Part shown: positions 1 through 12,682 of the stretch, piece after piece | Layout of the letters: each line of letters starts with the position of its first letter | How positions within the stretch are numbered: position 1 is the first letter of the stretch | Origin: Nectonema munidae | Lineage: Eukaryota > Nematomorpha > Nectonematoida > Nectonematidae | Reading direction: 5' to 3' | Assembly: GCA_030549495.1 (NCBI GenBank) | Contig: JAUIRK010001029.1 | Span: 248,001 to 312,000, forward strand | DNA length: 64,000 nucleotides | Translations under genes and position numbers: made by a program | The notes under the pieces: model-generated | Told to the model about the DNA's origin: nothing | Database searches by the model: none | What the model saw: the letters and a program-made list of their open reading frames with translations, nothing else

Positions 1-3000
1 CATTAAAATGGCATAGATGCCTGGCACTGTGCAATCAACTCTACAAGCCCATTAATCTTCATCTCTGATTCATGCTCAAACACAAGGAAAGACTTGAAAT
101 ATGTAAAAGAGCAATCATCTGATTTTGGCATAGTATGACGATGGATTGGAATGCTTGGAAATTTTTTCGAATAAATCATTCTCCTATTTTATCAGAAATC
201 TTGAATTCAAGGAAGGAAGGCAAAGATGCTGCTAATGCCGTTTCTAATTATGAAATGAAAAAGTAGTGAATACTACATGCTTTTAACTTTCAATACTTTA
301 GTGCATGACTTAACTATTTAAATCAGTGTTATTCAAATTACTGTTCGCGGCCCATATGAGCCTATCAGTATTGTCAAATGCGGATTGCGGCTTCTTTTTA
401 AAAATTGTGCATTTTTGAATCTTTTCAATTTGAATAATATAAAACAAGGTAGGAATATTGTCTAAATTGTTTGAAACCAGGTTATAAAAACCGATTTTTA
501 ACCCGTTTTGAAAATCTATAACCTAAACTTACAACTGCTTATTTCAAATCGAAAAACCTTTATTTTAAATGGTTTTTATATCAAAATATAAAAAGATTAA
601 AAACTCACTGAAAAAGAAATATGCCTGATTGGTTTAAATATGGTGACAAAATGTAAGCTTATATATTTTAGTCATCAGTATCTTTCACTCAATATTTAAC
701 ACCGTTTATTTGCTATATATCTGAGTAAAGACCGCCTACCATAAATTTCTAGATCCCTCCATGCTTTGTTGAATTAGAGCAATTCCAAGCCGGAGAAGAA
801 TTTTTTTCATTTTTTCAAATCAGAATGATCAAAGTAAATTTGGTATCAAATGAATGTTAATTTTATGTAGATTTAGGATATAAAAGAAATATTTTGTTAT
901 GTCCAAGGTATGATATTGAAAATTTTGATTAAAAATTTATGTCTAAAAAGAGCAATGAAATAGGTAAATATGAAAATAGCTTACAACATAAACAGAAACT
1001 AGTGTAAATTGTAAAAATGAATGATATTACAAATTAATACATTGTATTTTTGACACAGATTGAAACAAAATGAAATTATATTTTTATGTTTACATATTAT
1101 GACCAAATAAAATTTGATCATATTTTGTAAATCCGTATTCAAAAAAGTTTGTTTTTTTGGATTTTCTCAAAAATTAAAATCACTTTGTATACAATTGTTA
1201 TTATTTTTCATGTTATTTATGTGTTATTCCCTTAGCAAATTTTAGTTGCGGAATTCGCTAACCTAACTTTCTAACATTGATTGGTGGAAAAATCACTCAA
1301 TCATTTTAAAGACACATATTTTGAGTTTGGTTAGTATACGGATTTAGAGCTTCTTTTCTTATGAACTTTTCTTCAGCCTTAGAAACTCAAATAACGTAGG
1401 GTAATGACCGGTAAATGGGGATATGGTTAAAATAGGCGTAGCAGAAATAAACATCTAGAAATTCAATATTTATTGTAATTAACGATGCAAGACAGTTCAA
1501 ACAAAATTATTTGTTCGAAATTACCACTTTTGCGCGAATTTTTTGCGACCCCACATGCAAAAGGTTGTGTAGAAGCTTGATGGTCTTTTTAAAAGCTTGG
1601 TCCATTCAAAGATAACACCTGGATGCTTCTTGAATGATACAAAATTTTATGCAAACGAAGCTGTGAAAGGGGTGGTCATCTACATTTCGTGAAAAAGGAT
1701 GAATAACGAATGGCAGTCGTTGAGAAAATGTAAGCACATTCTCTGGTATACACAGTACTTACTATGCAACCCCTACAGGAGTCCATGCTATAAATTATAG
1801 CCACGTACATTTTGAGATTGGTAAAGCAATAGTTTTACCATATAAATACATAGCATACATCAATAATAATTTGCAAGAAATAAAAAATAAAGTTCATTTT
1901 GTACATAACAACAATCTTATTTGATTTACTTTTCCTGAAATATTGTTTTCGAATTATAATTTTTTGGCGACCTTATTTGTTTCAATCGAAAAATGAACAT
2001 GATTTATCTCAGACGTAATTCCGTAATGAGATGCAGTGTCCACATATAAATATTTATCAATAACTGTATTGAAAGACTAATGTTTGATATAGTGATTTTT
2101 TCATGTATATCGAGATAGGAATTTTTCGCATTCGATAATTTTACTACTACTTCTAGATACCTTGTCCCGATTATCCAATTATTATTTTTTGAATTAAATA
2201 AACAGTTAACATTTTATGCATATATTATCCTTTTTAAAATGTTTTTGCCACTTGTGTAAAAGGTTTATATAAGGTAATTATTATCATTAATGTGAATTAT
2301 AAGAATATAAAAAAAATTCATGTTTTTTTATGTCTTCTCAACTTAATCAAAGACAAATGCTAATTGAATACTTGTCGATTTGTAAAAAATATAAACTTTC
2401 AAAATAAAAAGAATAGCTATCGTGTATTTTCTAAGAATCGACATCGTAATCGGAATTGTACAAAACTTTAGATCATCACTAGTTTAAATACTATATTAAG
2501 TAATGGTTGAATTGTATTCACAGGTTTTTTAAGAAATGGATAAAAATAAAAAGGTCCTTATTTCTAATTCCGTTACCATACATATTTTGTTATAATATCA
2601 AAAAATTTTACCGCAAGTAATTTGTAGGTGCACTAGCTATGGAAATATAAAACTTTCTTAAAATCTGCATCCAAATGTTACAAGTAATCGAAACTGCAAA
2701 TTATCGAAAATGAACAATTAAATAATAAAAATAGTGAAGAGTGAGTGGATCTTGGTAGTACGCCAATGAGCAGAAGCAAGTGATAAAATATTTCTCATCT
2801 TTATTGTAAACTCAAAATAAATAATGCTGTTGTTTCCTCTTTATTGTATGAATTTACACATAAATCCATATGATGAACTATGTAAATCCTCAAAAATTTT
2901 AATGTTATATCCGTGTTATTTCATCCAAAACTGAGGAAATGTGTTGACATAACAGAAATGGAAAATATTCTACTTTTTCTCTACGACTTCATGTGATTAT

Positions 3001-3362
3001 ACATAGTACAAGATGTCTGCAGCACGCAATCTGAAGAATATTTGATTACACCAGCAAGGATATAATACCTTGGTAGCAGATAGAAAAGTGATGAGACGAC
3101 GATTAAAAATTTATTTTTAAAATAAAATGATAACTTTGTTAAAATGTGGAAAAATAGTGTTGTTGCACATGTTTGAATCAAAAGTGTGGTTTTCCTTAAA
3201 GTTTAAAGATATTGAAGAATTTTTAAAGAAGAAATTATAAAAAAAAAATGGAAAAAAATTTAAAAAACAAATTCTATGATTTTATAGATGAAGGTAAAAT
3301 ATATGTGGTATATATCACATAAAATATATTGACTTGAGTGTAATTGAAGGCGCGCTCCGCGT
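1..3362. other. AT-rich intergenic stretch, no gene seen
   Basis: There is no long open frame and no recognisable domain; the short ORFs are AT-rich noise. The one possible structure is at about 324-400. It begins CAGTGTTATTC and runs into a CGGCCC-containing stretch, and it resembles the end of a Charlie-like hAT element. No partner end was found. Confidence 0.5.
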
Positions 3363-4301
3363 CTAATTTTCCTCATCACTTTTATCCTCGTGAACTGCTG
3401 CTTCTTCCACTTTTTTGTCCTCCTCTTTATCTGCCTTTGCCGCGTCTTCTTCCTTCTCATCTACTTTCACTTCTTCATCACCAGCAGCAGCACCATCATC
3501 AGCGTTTTCGTTCTCTTCGCCCGAAACTTTGTCGAGGGATGGATCTGAAGCTAAGAAGTTTGTATTTTCATCCTCGACAATCTCTTCGTGTGACATGAGG
3601 ACTGGCTTCAAGCCCGTCTCTTTTTTCACTTCTTCATCGCTTTCCACGTTCAACGAAAGTTCAGGTTGTGCTCCTTCTTCCTCAAGGTTTTGTTTACCAT
3701 CGTCGATTTTGTTTTTTTGAACGCCCGTTGATGACTCTTTTTCCTTAGATTCATCATCTCCCGATTTTTCTTTCTCAGCGATACCCGCAGCTGAACAAGG
3801 CTTGGCGCCATGCTTCTTACAATCCTTCTTGCCAACCACCTTCTTCTTTTCCTTCACTTCAACTTCAATCGTCACTTTTTTCTTCTCTTTCTTTACTACT
3901 TTCTTCTTTTCAGAAAGTTCACGCTTGAGCGCATTTTCGCCTGCGTACTCATCTTTTACGTCTGCATCCGCATCCCCTGCAACTTCCTTCTTAGAGGAGT
4001 CTGTTTTTTTTTCGGATGCATCTCCAAGTTGTTTCAAAGTCACCTTTCCATCTTCTTTCTTCTTCTTTCTTTCAAGGATGTTTTTGCCGAGTTTTTCACT
4101 CCCGGAGAAAGCAGAAATGTCCTCTTCAACAGACTCCACTTGCTTTTTCGCTTCAACAAGAGGCTTTTTCGAAATGACAGCACTCCTACCAACTGCCTTA
4201 AAGAAACAAAGATCAATTAAAAGAAATGAATTTGGGTGTTAATAGAACAAAAAACTTACAACACATACAAATAGCGTTGCGAGAGCGAGAAACAATTTCA
4301 T
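3363..4301 (-). CDS. Secreted acidic Lys/Glu/Asp-rich protein, two exons
   Basis: Read on the minus strand, exon 1 (4301-4260) begins with ATG and encodes MKLFLALATLFVCV, a typical hydrophobic signal-peptide core. A GTAAGT donor follows at 4259. The 63-bp intron ends in a TTTCTTTAAG acceptor. Exon 2 starts at 4196 with AVGRSAV and stays in phase to a TAG at 3363, giving about 291 residues. The body is low complexity, dominated by K, E, D, S and V with many EEE/KKK runs, and ends DKSDEEN. There is a short Cys/His patch (KKDCKKHGAKPCSAAG). No known domain or ER-retention signal is visible. An open frame that starts only in exon 2 would miss the signal peptide. Function is unknown; a secreted ion-binding or matrix-like protein is conceivable but is only inference. 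The overlapping plus-strand frames are shadows of its biased codons. Confidence 0.75.
4197..4259 (-). other. 63-bp spliceosomal intron of the acidic protein gene
   Basis: The donor is GTAAGT, directly after codon 14, and the acceptor is a pyrimidine-rich TTTCTTTAAG. The phase is 0 at both sides. The very small size is a useful guide for other genes in this genome. Confidence 0.7.
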
Positions 4302-6540
4302 ATTTTCTTAAAAATCTAAAGGGATATAAAAATCATGGATTAAATTAGTGGTGATAGAATAATCATTTCCCGATAATAGTCCAGTCGCTAAAAGTACAGG
4401 GATCAAAACTGATATCAATGTGGAGGGACTCGTTCAAGGAAGTTCCAGGGGGCAAAATAGTAGAGATTATTGAATAAAAATGGAATCTTAATATTTACGG
4501 TAGATAAGGAATTGGATAAATTTTTATAAACAACGGTTAATCTCATTGTTCAAAAAACGTAAACGCGTTTTATTCATTTTGTCTTTGATTCGTAATAATA
4601 TCTGTACTATCTCTAAGAACACATTAAATAATTCAATAAACCAACTAACAAAAAATAAATGCCAAATTTTATAATTGGTGTGAATGTATAGGGCTCACAA
4701 TTACGAATTTGGTTAAGCGATGGATGTCATCCATACAAATATATCTAAGACTTGTATAGCAAAAAATTATCGTTTACTTCTCTAGTTCGAAACAATTTCA
4801 TTTTCGAGAACCAATACAAAATTTTAACAAGACTATGTATTCATTTTGTCGCATAATTGGAAAATAAAAATGATCAATAATAGAAGAGGTACTACTTGAT
4901 TTCAAACGCTCTATTATATTTCGTTAAAAGTTTTAGCGACATTGGTTAAAAAGCAAAAAATTATGTTTTAGTTTTATACTAAGATAAAGAGATAATTAAC
5001 GATATGTGTAGCTAGATTTCGCTAACTTCCGTTTTAAAATTATATGACAATTCGGGACATTTCTCCCCAAAACCACGTTATTTAAGGATCCGAAAAAACC
5101 CCAACATGTTCGTGTGCTTCTAAATTTTTTTGCTCAATGTGTTATTTTTTAAAATTATTGCGTAAAAAATTACGCTTTTTTAAATAAGAAAATTTACTAA
5201 AATATATTTTTGATTTTAAATGCTGGGTATGAGTTAGGATGTTAGCTCTTGAAAATAGAATTTATTAAAGAAATTCTTTTAAAATTTGAAAGTTTAAATT
5301 TATATGTAATATGTAACGTTTACATTTTAAATACTTAACAACTGAGAAGTAGGACAATTCGGTTTAAAGATAATTCAGCATCTGGAGTTTCCAATTAATC
5401 GTCCTGCCTAAAGCAGCACCATAATCAATGGCAATGCCCTGAAAACGGTTAGGGCTTAAAACTTGCAAATTTACATATACCCTTTGCAATTAAGGAAATC
5501 GCCCAAATTAGGCTTCTCATATAATTTTCCAAAGAAGTTTTGCCAGGTAAAATTTTTTACATCAGCTTAACATATACAGCTAAAAGTAAAAAAAGGATTA
5601 CTTTACAGTGGAAACAAATTAATAGCGAAAAGTTGAGACTGATGTCAATCACAAAAGTAAAAGCGTATTGATCGCGTGCATCACTGGTAAAAAACTTACG
5701 TTACGCTTCGAAAAGAAATTTGTATTTGCAAAGTTTATTTTTTTCGTAGTGTAAGATCGTGTCGGAATAAAAAATATGATATTTAAAATACATATACAAA
5801 TTAAAAAAAATAGAAACTTAATAATGTAATTAAACATGATGAGTAAGATTTATTTGATGTTTTTTTTTACCTTGCCAATAAATGCCTGCAATATTCTTTA
5901 GTACAATCACTGCCTGTTAATATTTTAATTTTTCATTTAAAGAGCCGATCTAAGGAAGTTAATTTGCAATAATAGAGTTTGTTAAGCAAGATTCAAAAAC
6001 ATCCCATACGATATATAATGTTAAAAAAGAAATTCATGTAAAATTATACAAATTTAAAACGTAATTCAGAATAGAAAAATTGATAATTTCATAGTGGGAA
6101 AGTTTGAATAATAATAATTACTTTTCTCGTGTATATAAATTAAGAAAATTAATTAATTAGCTATTCAATCTTTTGTATAATTAGATGTTATATCATAGAT
6201 ATATATGATATGCTTTATAAAAAAATCACAAAACGTTATTGACAAGAATATGTTATCACTAAAATAACGACTTTGAACTTGGTACTAACAGGTTCAATAA
6301 AAAAATGTACCAGCGAGCAAAAATCGTTAAAAATTTCTTTGTACGTAATTTGGAATCGGTTTTTTACAAAAAAAGTATCGTATCGTCCGTAATTTCAAAA
6401 TATAACGTACCGTATGCCAAGACTGCATGTAGGTACAGATTTGTGAGGGTATTAGTTAACGAAAGAAATCGAAATAAAAATGTGGCTACTTACGAGGAAG
6501 GAAGGAGGGAGGGAAGAAGAAATGCGTCCTAATTGTTCCT
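4302..6540. other. AT-rich intergenic stretch
   Basis: No convincing gene. On the minus strand near 5370-5545 a short frame ending in GRTINWKLQMLNYL could be joined across a GTATATG donor, but it is too short to support. Confidence 0.4.
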
Positions 6541-6544
6541 ATCT

Positions 6545-6770
6545 TGATATATAAGCATATATATATGCATTGCCCGTTCAGGATGCGTACACACCGCCGA
6601 GTAGACAAGTACCCGTGCACTGCGCTCCATATAACTCACGTGCCCTGGATTGGCGCAGCGTCCAGCAGATACAATGCCTTCCATTCACTCCACACTCACC
6701 ATGTCCCGATGAGAGGACACCTGTAACACGAGTAAGGCTTTTCCTTTGTGCTGGAGGTAGTTGCCGATGG
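6545..6770. promoter_or_regulatory. GC-richer patch with TATA, E-box and CCAAT-like motifs
   Basis: This patch of about 200 bp is clearly richer in G+C and CpG than its surroundings. It begins after an AT-rich ATATATAAGCATATATATATG run, and contains CACGTG at 6637-6642 and ATTGG (inverted CCAAT) at 6649-6653. The longest frame across it starts at a TTG and shows no domain. It could be a promoter region or the remnant of an exon; I could not assign a downstream gene. Confidence 0.25.
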
Positions 6771-7163
6771 ATGAAAAGAACTTATCAGTTTAGGCACATC
6801 TTCAATGCCTTTTATTATGCTTTGTATTATTATTATAAAACACGTAACATTTTTGTTCTTACGCTTGCTAACACGATAAACAAGGCGATTAAGGTCAAGC
6901 AAGGAGAAGAACATGGCAATCGTAGGACATTTCATTTGTCACCAGTTGAGTATAAATGCATGTTTTCTACTCATGGAATTTTCTCTTTGTGAAGAGATGA
7001 TGATGGTGGACACTCGAAACATTCTTTGCAGAATGCAAATCGTGGAAAACACGATGTTTTTGACGCATTTCACCTCGCCGCCTGGCCTGTTAAGTGACAA
7101 AGGCGATTTTTTGATTTCACGCTACTTTAACTTCATATTCCTTGATCTCATCTGCTTTTCTCG

Positions 7164-7816
7164 TACAGTCTTTTTCAAAATGTTTTTAATAAAAGTTGAT
7201 AAAATCATACTTTAAATATTTAAAAGTTTACCAAAGATATTGTTAAAGTTTTAAAATTAAAACTCAAATCAAAAAAATTTCGTATCTTTTTTTCATATTT
7301 TTAAAAATATTTATTAAAATCAGTTCATTAAATGTAGTGATAATTTTTTGCAATTTATCTTTCATATTTAACTTATTTGTAGCGATTAATGATGAATTTT
7401 GCTGTTTATTTTTGTTTTTTCACTTTTTTTAATAACTATCAAATAAAAATGTTCTAAATCAAGTCCATTTAAAGAACAACATACAAACTTTAAAAAGATT
7501 TAAAATTATACTAAATTTTGTAATTTTCTGTCAATTATAGTTCAGTTTGGAAACTCTGTTGGAACTGTAAATTTTACTGTTTTAATAAAGCGATAACAAA
7601 TAACTTAAATCTGAAAGATAAATTGCAAAAAAATTACAACTAAATTTAAAGCTAAGAATTGATCTTATTTACTATTTTAAAAAATATTAAAAAAAGACAA
7701 ATTTTTTTTTCATTTGAGTTTTAAATTTAAAACTTGAACAATATTTTTTATAAACTTTTCAATATTTAAAGTATGATTTTATCAACTTTTATTAAAAACA
7801 CTTTGAAAAAGACTGT
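7164..7816. repeat. Foldback element with arms of roughly 200 bp
   Basis: The sequence from ACAGTCTTTTTC at 7164 to about 7380 is matched in reverse complement by about 7590 to GAAAAAGACTGT ending at 7816. The match is high near the ends, where AAAGTTGATAAAATCATAC and its complement are perfectly conserved. It decays inward, and the middle 200 bp is unpaired. It looks like a non-autonomous foldback transposon. The ORF at 6913-7215 overlaps its left arm and is not a gene. Confidence 0.6.
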
Positions 7817-7917
7817 ATAGAAAACTTTTAATATTGACTATAATTTTTTTCGATTCGGAATTAGAAAATAAAAAAATTTTTGCTGAGAAAATATTGTTTA
7901 TAGAAAAAATCAAAATA

Positions 7918-8083
7918 AAAAAGACCAACAAATGAGATAGGACAAACTTAAAATGAAAAGAGACGCACTTAAAATGAAAAAGAAGAACTTAGTGAGCAAA
8001 GACGAATTAAAGTGAGTGAACAAAGTGAAAAAAGACTAACTTAAAATGAAAAAGGACGAACTTAATGTGAAAATGCTACATCT
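7918..8083. repeat. Array of about 20-22-bp repeats (GACGAACTTAAAATGAAAAA), end of an iterated-terminus element
   Basis: About seven imperfect copies of a unit like GACGAACTTAAAATGAAAAA run in tandem. The array ends in AATGTGAAAATGCTACA. That end is the reverse complement of the left terminus of the complete element at 20256-20987, so this is the right end of a member of the same family. The matching left end was not found. Confidence 0.55.
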
Positions 8084-8779
8084 AAGATATCTTAATTTGG
8101 ATCTCATAAAGAATGAGCATCCCATAACGAACAAGAAGAAATTAGGGGAGGGTCTTTTTTAAGGGGTGTATGTTATAACTTTCTCAAGATACAGAATTAA
8201 TGGGCTTATTATTTGAATAAATAATAATTTATTATTTATGCGGTATGAAAATAAGCTTTAAGCTACATTTTACTAATTATTCTAAGCCTATGTAGGAAAA
8301 GAGCTCGCCTAGTAAGCAAAACCGTAATCCATTCCTTAAATTTTTATTAAAAATATGAATAATGCAAATAAAATATAAAAATTATGAGTTAGAGAGTTCT
8401 CCAAACAAAAATGGACTATGAATCCAGAGCAAATACGTTTTGGCCAGTGGGAAAATCATCTAGCAGAGAATTAACATTGGGACGTTCAATTAGTAAGATT
8501 TGTTCTCAAAACAGTAAACCATTCCTTAAATTTTGTGAACAAACAAAAAGGAGTTCACATTCAAAACATCGAATCCTCTTCAAGAGATTCGAGATGGATT
8601 TTCCAATAATGTTTTTTAGTTTATGCAATCATACCAGTCAATAATTTAATGTTTGTAACAAAATAATCAATTAGTATTTATTTTTATTAAAGTTCATAGG
8701 TAATTTTCGTGGCTCTAGGCGAATTCATCGATATACACATTTTATTGAAACCCTAGAGGATGTAAAGCAAAATTTAGAA

Positions 8780-10863
8780 TGAACACTAAAACAACTGAAA
8801 AAAAATTCTACTAAAACCAGGAAGCAGTCAATTTGACAGCAGCATGCAAAACAAAGAATTAAATATAAAAAATAAAATAGCATAATCGTGTTATCCAATC
8901 AAAAATTTATTCAAAACCATTATAGCTATAAAAAAACAGTATAAACAATTTTTGCAATAAGTAACGAGCACTTTCCACAAGTTGACTGTTTGCATTCATC
9001 GCATATGTTTGAAGCTTTATTACGACATTTAGAAGTAAAACTAGTTGTTCTTTCACGTTTTTTGGCTTTCAAAGAAGAATCTGCAGAGATATCGCAAAGT
9101 TCTTCAACTAACTTCAAAATATATGCTCAGCAAGATATTTCAGAATTGTTTACAAGTTTGTATAAAATCCAAGAGTTTATCAAAGCAAGATCTAAAATAT
9201 TAAAAAACCCAGTTAAAGGCCATTTTTTGTCTTTACTTTAGTCGAGTAAGTACGACACATTTGATCAAAGATACTACGCGTATTTTGTAGAATTATATGC
9301 AACAGTTTCTGATCTTTTTTTACTTTTGTTCACAAACAGTTATTGTGAAGACTGCTCAGAATTAGAAGAACTTTTACTTTTTGCTTTGTATGCCGTTAGA
9401 CATATTATTACTAAAGTAAATGTTTGAAGTAAAAACTGGAATCTTTTTGGCGTACATATTTTCTACTTAAATCCGAACTTCTCTTCTATTATGACGCAAT
9501 GTTCCGATAAAACTTGTATTTTCCAAAGTTAAGTTTTTTTTAACAATAAGAGCATGCTTGACTAGCTTTTTATTCGTAAAGAGGGTAATCAATTCTTTCT
9601 TCATCCTTACCAAGATATGGAAAGTCAGAGTACAGGTATTTTGTTTTCACATCAACCATCAGCCAACATTTTATTCCATATTTGTCTGGCTTGTTAGGCA
9701 AATACTGTATATATAGGCATCTTGTTTTTGTTGGGAATAGTTGCTCGTGGATAATAAGTTCGGGATAAGGAACATAAGTTCCTCGGCTATTTTCCAAAAA
9801 ATAAATAGCAAACTTATCTTCTCAAATCTAAAAAAAAAAATCTTAAAAATTTTAATATTTCTTCCAATCTTTTTTCGCAGAATATTGTCCTTGAAAAATT
9901 GTATGCACTGTTTTTTTAATTTCCGAATGACATAAGATTCTCTCATCAAGTATGCACCTGAATGTAGACGACGCTTGATTACTTATTTCACGATAGGAAT
10001 GACTAGTTGGACCTGGTTTGGCTTTGAAAAGGTTTTGAGCCGACGTCCTTACTTTTACATTACTCATTTTACCCCATTCAGTTCGATCTTTAGATAGAGC
10101 TACACTTTCATCTTCAGCTGTGATTTTATATGAAACAGTTGTTTCACCAGAGTTGTATTTCACCTCTTCACCATCATCAGAAGAAACTTCTTCAGAATCA
10201 ACTCTTGATTATTATAACAAGATAATAATGATTCAACTTCAGACTCATGGGATGAAAAATGATTACTACGTCCTGAGTGTTCTTATATAGAGGATTTTGC
10301 TGGTGCGTTACGAATCGGTTTATCCATAAGTAAAATATAACAATATATTGAAACTATCAAAAAGTGCTAGTAAATGGGAAACAAAGAAAAGAATGGAAGA
10401 AAAAACAGAAAGCGACTACAATAATATAAGTCAAAGCAAACTTAACTACCGTCATGTTATTTTTCCTCTATTTGACGCGATAAACGTGTCAAATAGAATG
10501 ATTTATAATTGTGTACCTTTCTCTTTCACATATCGCACGTGCAAGTGTGTCAAATAAAATAATTCAAAATTTTATAGCTTTCTCTTTTCAAATGATGCTT
10601 TAGAAGTGATGGGAATGCCTTATCTAACATATCTTTACCAGTATATAATGGGTGGTAAATTTGATCTCAATGTCACTTTAGGTATATTGTTAAGTTTTCC
10701 TCAAATTAGACAACATAACCATTTGAATTTTATTAATTTAAAAGAGTCAAATGAATGGAACAAAATGATAAAAATTTTTAAAGATATTTTGAAAATATTA
10801 TGAATACAGAGTTTGAAATTTTTAAATCCGTTCATTTTGACCACACTGTCGTTTTAGTGTTAA
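8780..10863 (-). mobile_element. piggyBac-family DNA transposon relic
   Basis: Pieces of a piggyBac transposase appear in order on the minus strand: an N-terminal start MDKPIRNAPAK near 10325, a middle segment around 9852-10163, the conserved catalytic-core stretch at 9570-9797 (DEQLFPTKTRCLYIQYLPNK, then KPDKYGIKCW and DVKTKYLYSDFPYLGKDE), and the C-terminal Cys-rich finger at 8926-9117 (CDECKQSTCGKC). Frames are broken several times, so it is dead. Candidate ends are TTAACACTAAAACGACAGTG (reading inward from 10863) and TGAACACTAAAACAACTG (from 8780). These would be TIRs flanked by TTAA, one copy mutated to TGAA. The length of about 2.1 kb is normal for the superfamily. Confidence 0.75.
10469..10600. 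repeat. Short palindrome and a diverged two-copy repeat of about 60 bp inside the piggyBac relic
   Basis: CTATTTGACGCG and CGTGTCAAATAG form a near-perfect inverted pair at 10469-10497. GTGTCAAATA recurs about 60 bp further on, followed by similar AT-rich and CTTTCTCTTT text. The repeats lie in the 5' non-coding part of the transposon, where subterminal repeats are common. Confidence 0.35.
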
Positions 10864-10869
10864 TTAGAA

Positions 10870-12225
10870 TTAAAAAGAATACTTTTATTTTGAATTACAA
10901 AACGTTGTAGACAATTGTAGATAGAGGGCGCTGATAGAAGAAATCGCCGTAGACAGCCAAGAAACAAAAAGATCAATAAATCAGTTTTAGGGCTCAAAAC
11001 TAGAAAAAAAAGCTTAGAACAGTACACCATTTTAAATTGTTTTGCCATACGTATGCAATCTCAAAGAAAAAAGGTGTATATTCAAAAAAAGAAAACATAC
11101 ACCTACAATATGCCATTTGTCGCGATTTGATAAATTGTCTATGACAATTTTTGCTAACATAGTTGTTGCATATATACTAAAATTTGAACAGTCTATGCAT
11201 GGCGCCATTTTGTTTCAGCAAAACTATGGCGTTTTACATCTTTTATATTTTATGTATCAGTGCCACAAATATAAAGCCATATTTTTTAAATTTATTTTAT
11301 GGGTTTTATAAACCCGCCTGGGTAATCATCAAGGATTAAACAACAATAGTCTTATTTGGAAAAATTCAAATAAATGCATCATAATTGTTCAAAAAAAAAT
11401 TGTTTAAAAACATTGCACATTTTTAGACCGAGACGAACACCAATGTCCCATAAATAAAAATCGTTAGCTTTAAGTAATATAAAAATTCATTGTAAAAATA
11501 AGCAAATGAATGGTTTTTAAAAATCCCAGTCTTAGAATTTCTAGCTAAAAATTTAATGAAAAAAAGTTTGGGGTTTTATGCGACACTGTTTTATGGTATT
11601 AAATAATAGGATTCGAGTTAATTAACCTCAAAAATTTGCAAATTTAAGTGGATTTAACTAAAAAAATAAAGCTTGGCTAGAACAGAAATATGAAACTACG
11701 ATCCAGAACATGGATTCTGAAAAATAGACCTGAAAATCTATACCCTTATGAGAGATTTTTATATAGTGCTAAACTAACAAATTTTCAATCAGATTTAGAA
11801 CTAAATTCTTATAGAACTTTTGGAGAAAAAACAAAACCTAGTTATCTGAATTACACTAACCTTCTAAGGGCAAAAATTGTGAAGTGACAGTTTGATCCAC
11901 TTATTTTTTTTACAAATTTTTTACATTCAAAGGCAATTTTCATTCTCAAAAAAGTTATTATTTTTTCCGTTTTCAACCGATTTAAGACAAAATTTTGAAG
12001 CCGTTTAACTCATTCACATGTAAATCCGTTAATGTGTGTTGCTTCTCCTTCTTTCAGTTTGATTTGAGAAAATGCGTAATTTAAAAAAGTGGTAATAATA
12101 AGTAATAATAAAATAAGTGGAACTTTACGGTTGCGTCAATCAAATATTTTAGGCAATTATTTATTGTTGTGATGTCAATCAAACTATGCATTTTTCAACG
12201 TAGTTTATTTCGTTGATATATATTA
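10870..12225. other. AT-rich stretch without recognisable genes
   Basis: Only short ORFs of ordinary AT-rich composition. No domain or repeat could be identified. Confidence 0.4.
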
Positions 12226-12680
12226 CAGTTGACTACCTCTAATCCGGCGCTTTGATTATTTTGAAAATCTTTAATTTAGTAAAATTATTGAATGATCGAT
12301 TTAATAAACAACTAAGCTTCTGAAGGTTTGGAAAATAAGTTTCACAAATGAAGAACTAATGAGTCCTTGTATATTGCAAGAAAACGAAATGATAGAAAGA
12401 CCAAAATACCTAAAATATTTCAAAAATTGTTTACACCGGTAGGATCTGCACATCTGAAAACTAACTTACAAGTTCTAAGGTGCGATAATTTTTTTTGTTG
12501 TACTTTTAGTATTAAACTGATATCTGACATTGAATTTATAGTTCGAGTAAAGTTTATACTGAGAGGAATAGAGTAAACAAAGTGCGATTTTTTTAATTAA
12601 AATAGGAATCACAAATCCAGAAAGATCACTAATTCGGAAAGGCCGAATCCCTAACATTCGGAATTAGTGATAGTCGACTG
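12226..12680. mobile_element. pogo/Tigger-like MITE
   Basis: The left end CAGTTGACTACCTCTAATCC and the reverse complement of the right end, CAGTCGACTATCACTAATTC, match well over their first 20 bases. They resemble the CAGTCGACTC-type TIRs of pogo/Tigger elements. TA flanks both sides (12224-12225 and 12681-12682), as expected for the Tc1/mariner superfamily. The 455-bp body has no transposase, so it is non-autonomous. Confidence 0.7.
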
Positions 12681-12682
12681 TA

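Noticed and set aside
3344-4242. Several plus-strand ORFs opposite the acidic protein gene
   Set aside because: Shadow frames of a low-complexity, purine-rich coding sequence.
5370-5545. Short minus-strand spliced peptide ending GRTINWKLQMLNYL
   Set aside because: Fewer than 30 codons; splice sites in AT-rich DNA are easy to find by chance.
6570-6992. 140-codon ORF
   Set aside because: It starts at TTG, shows no domain, and runs from a GC-rich patch into AT-rich noise.
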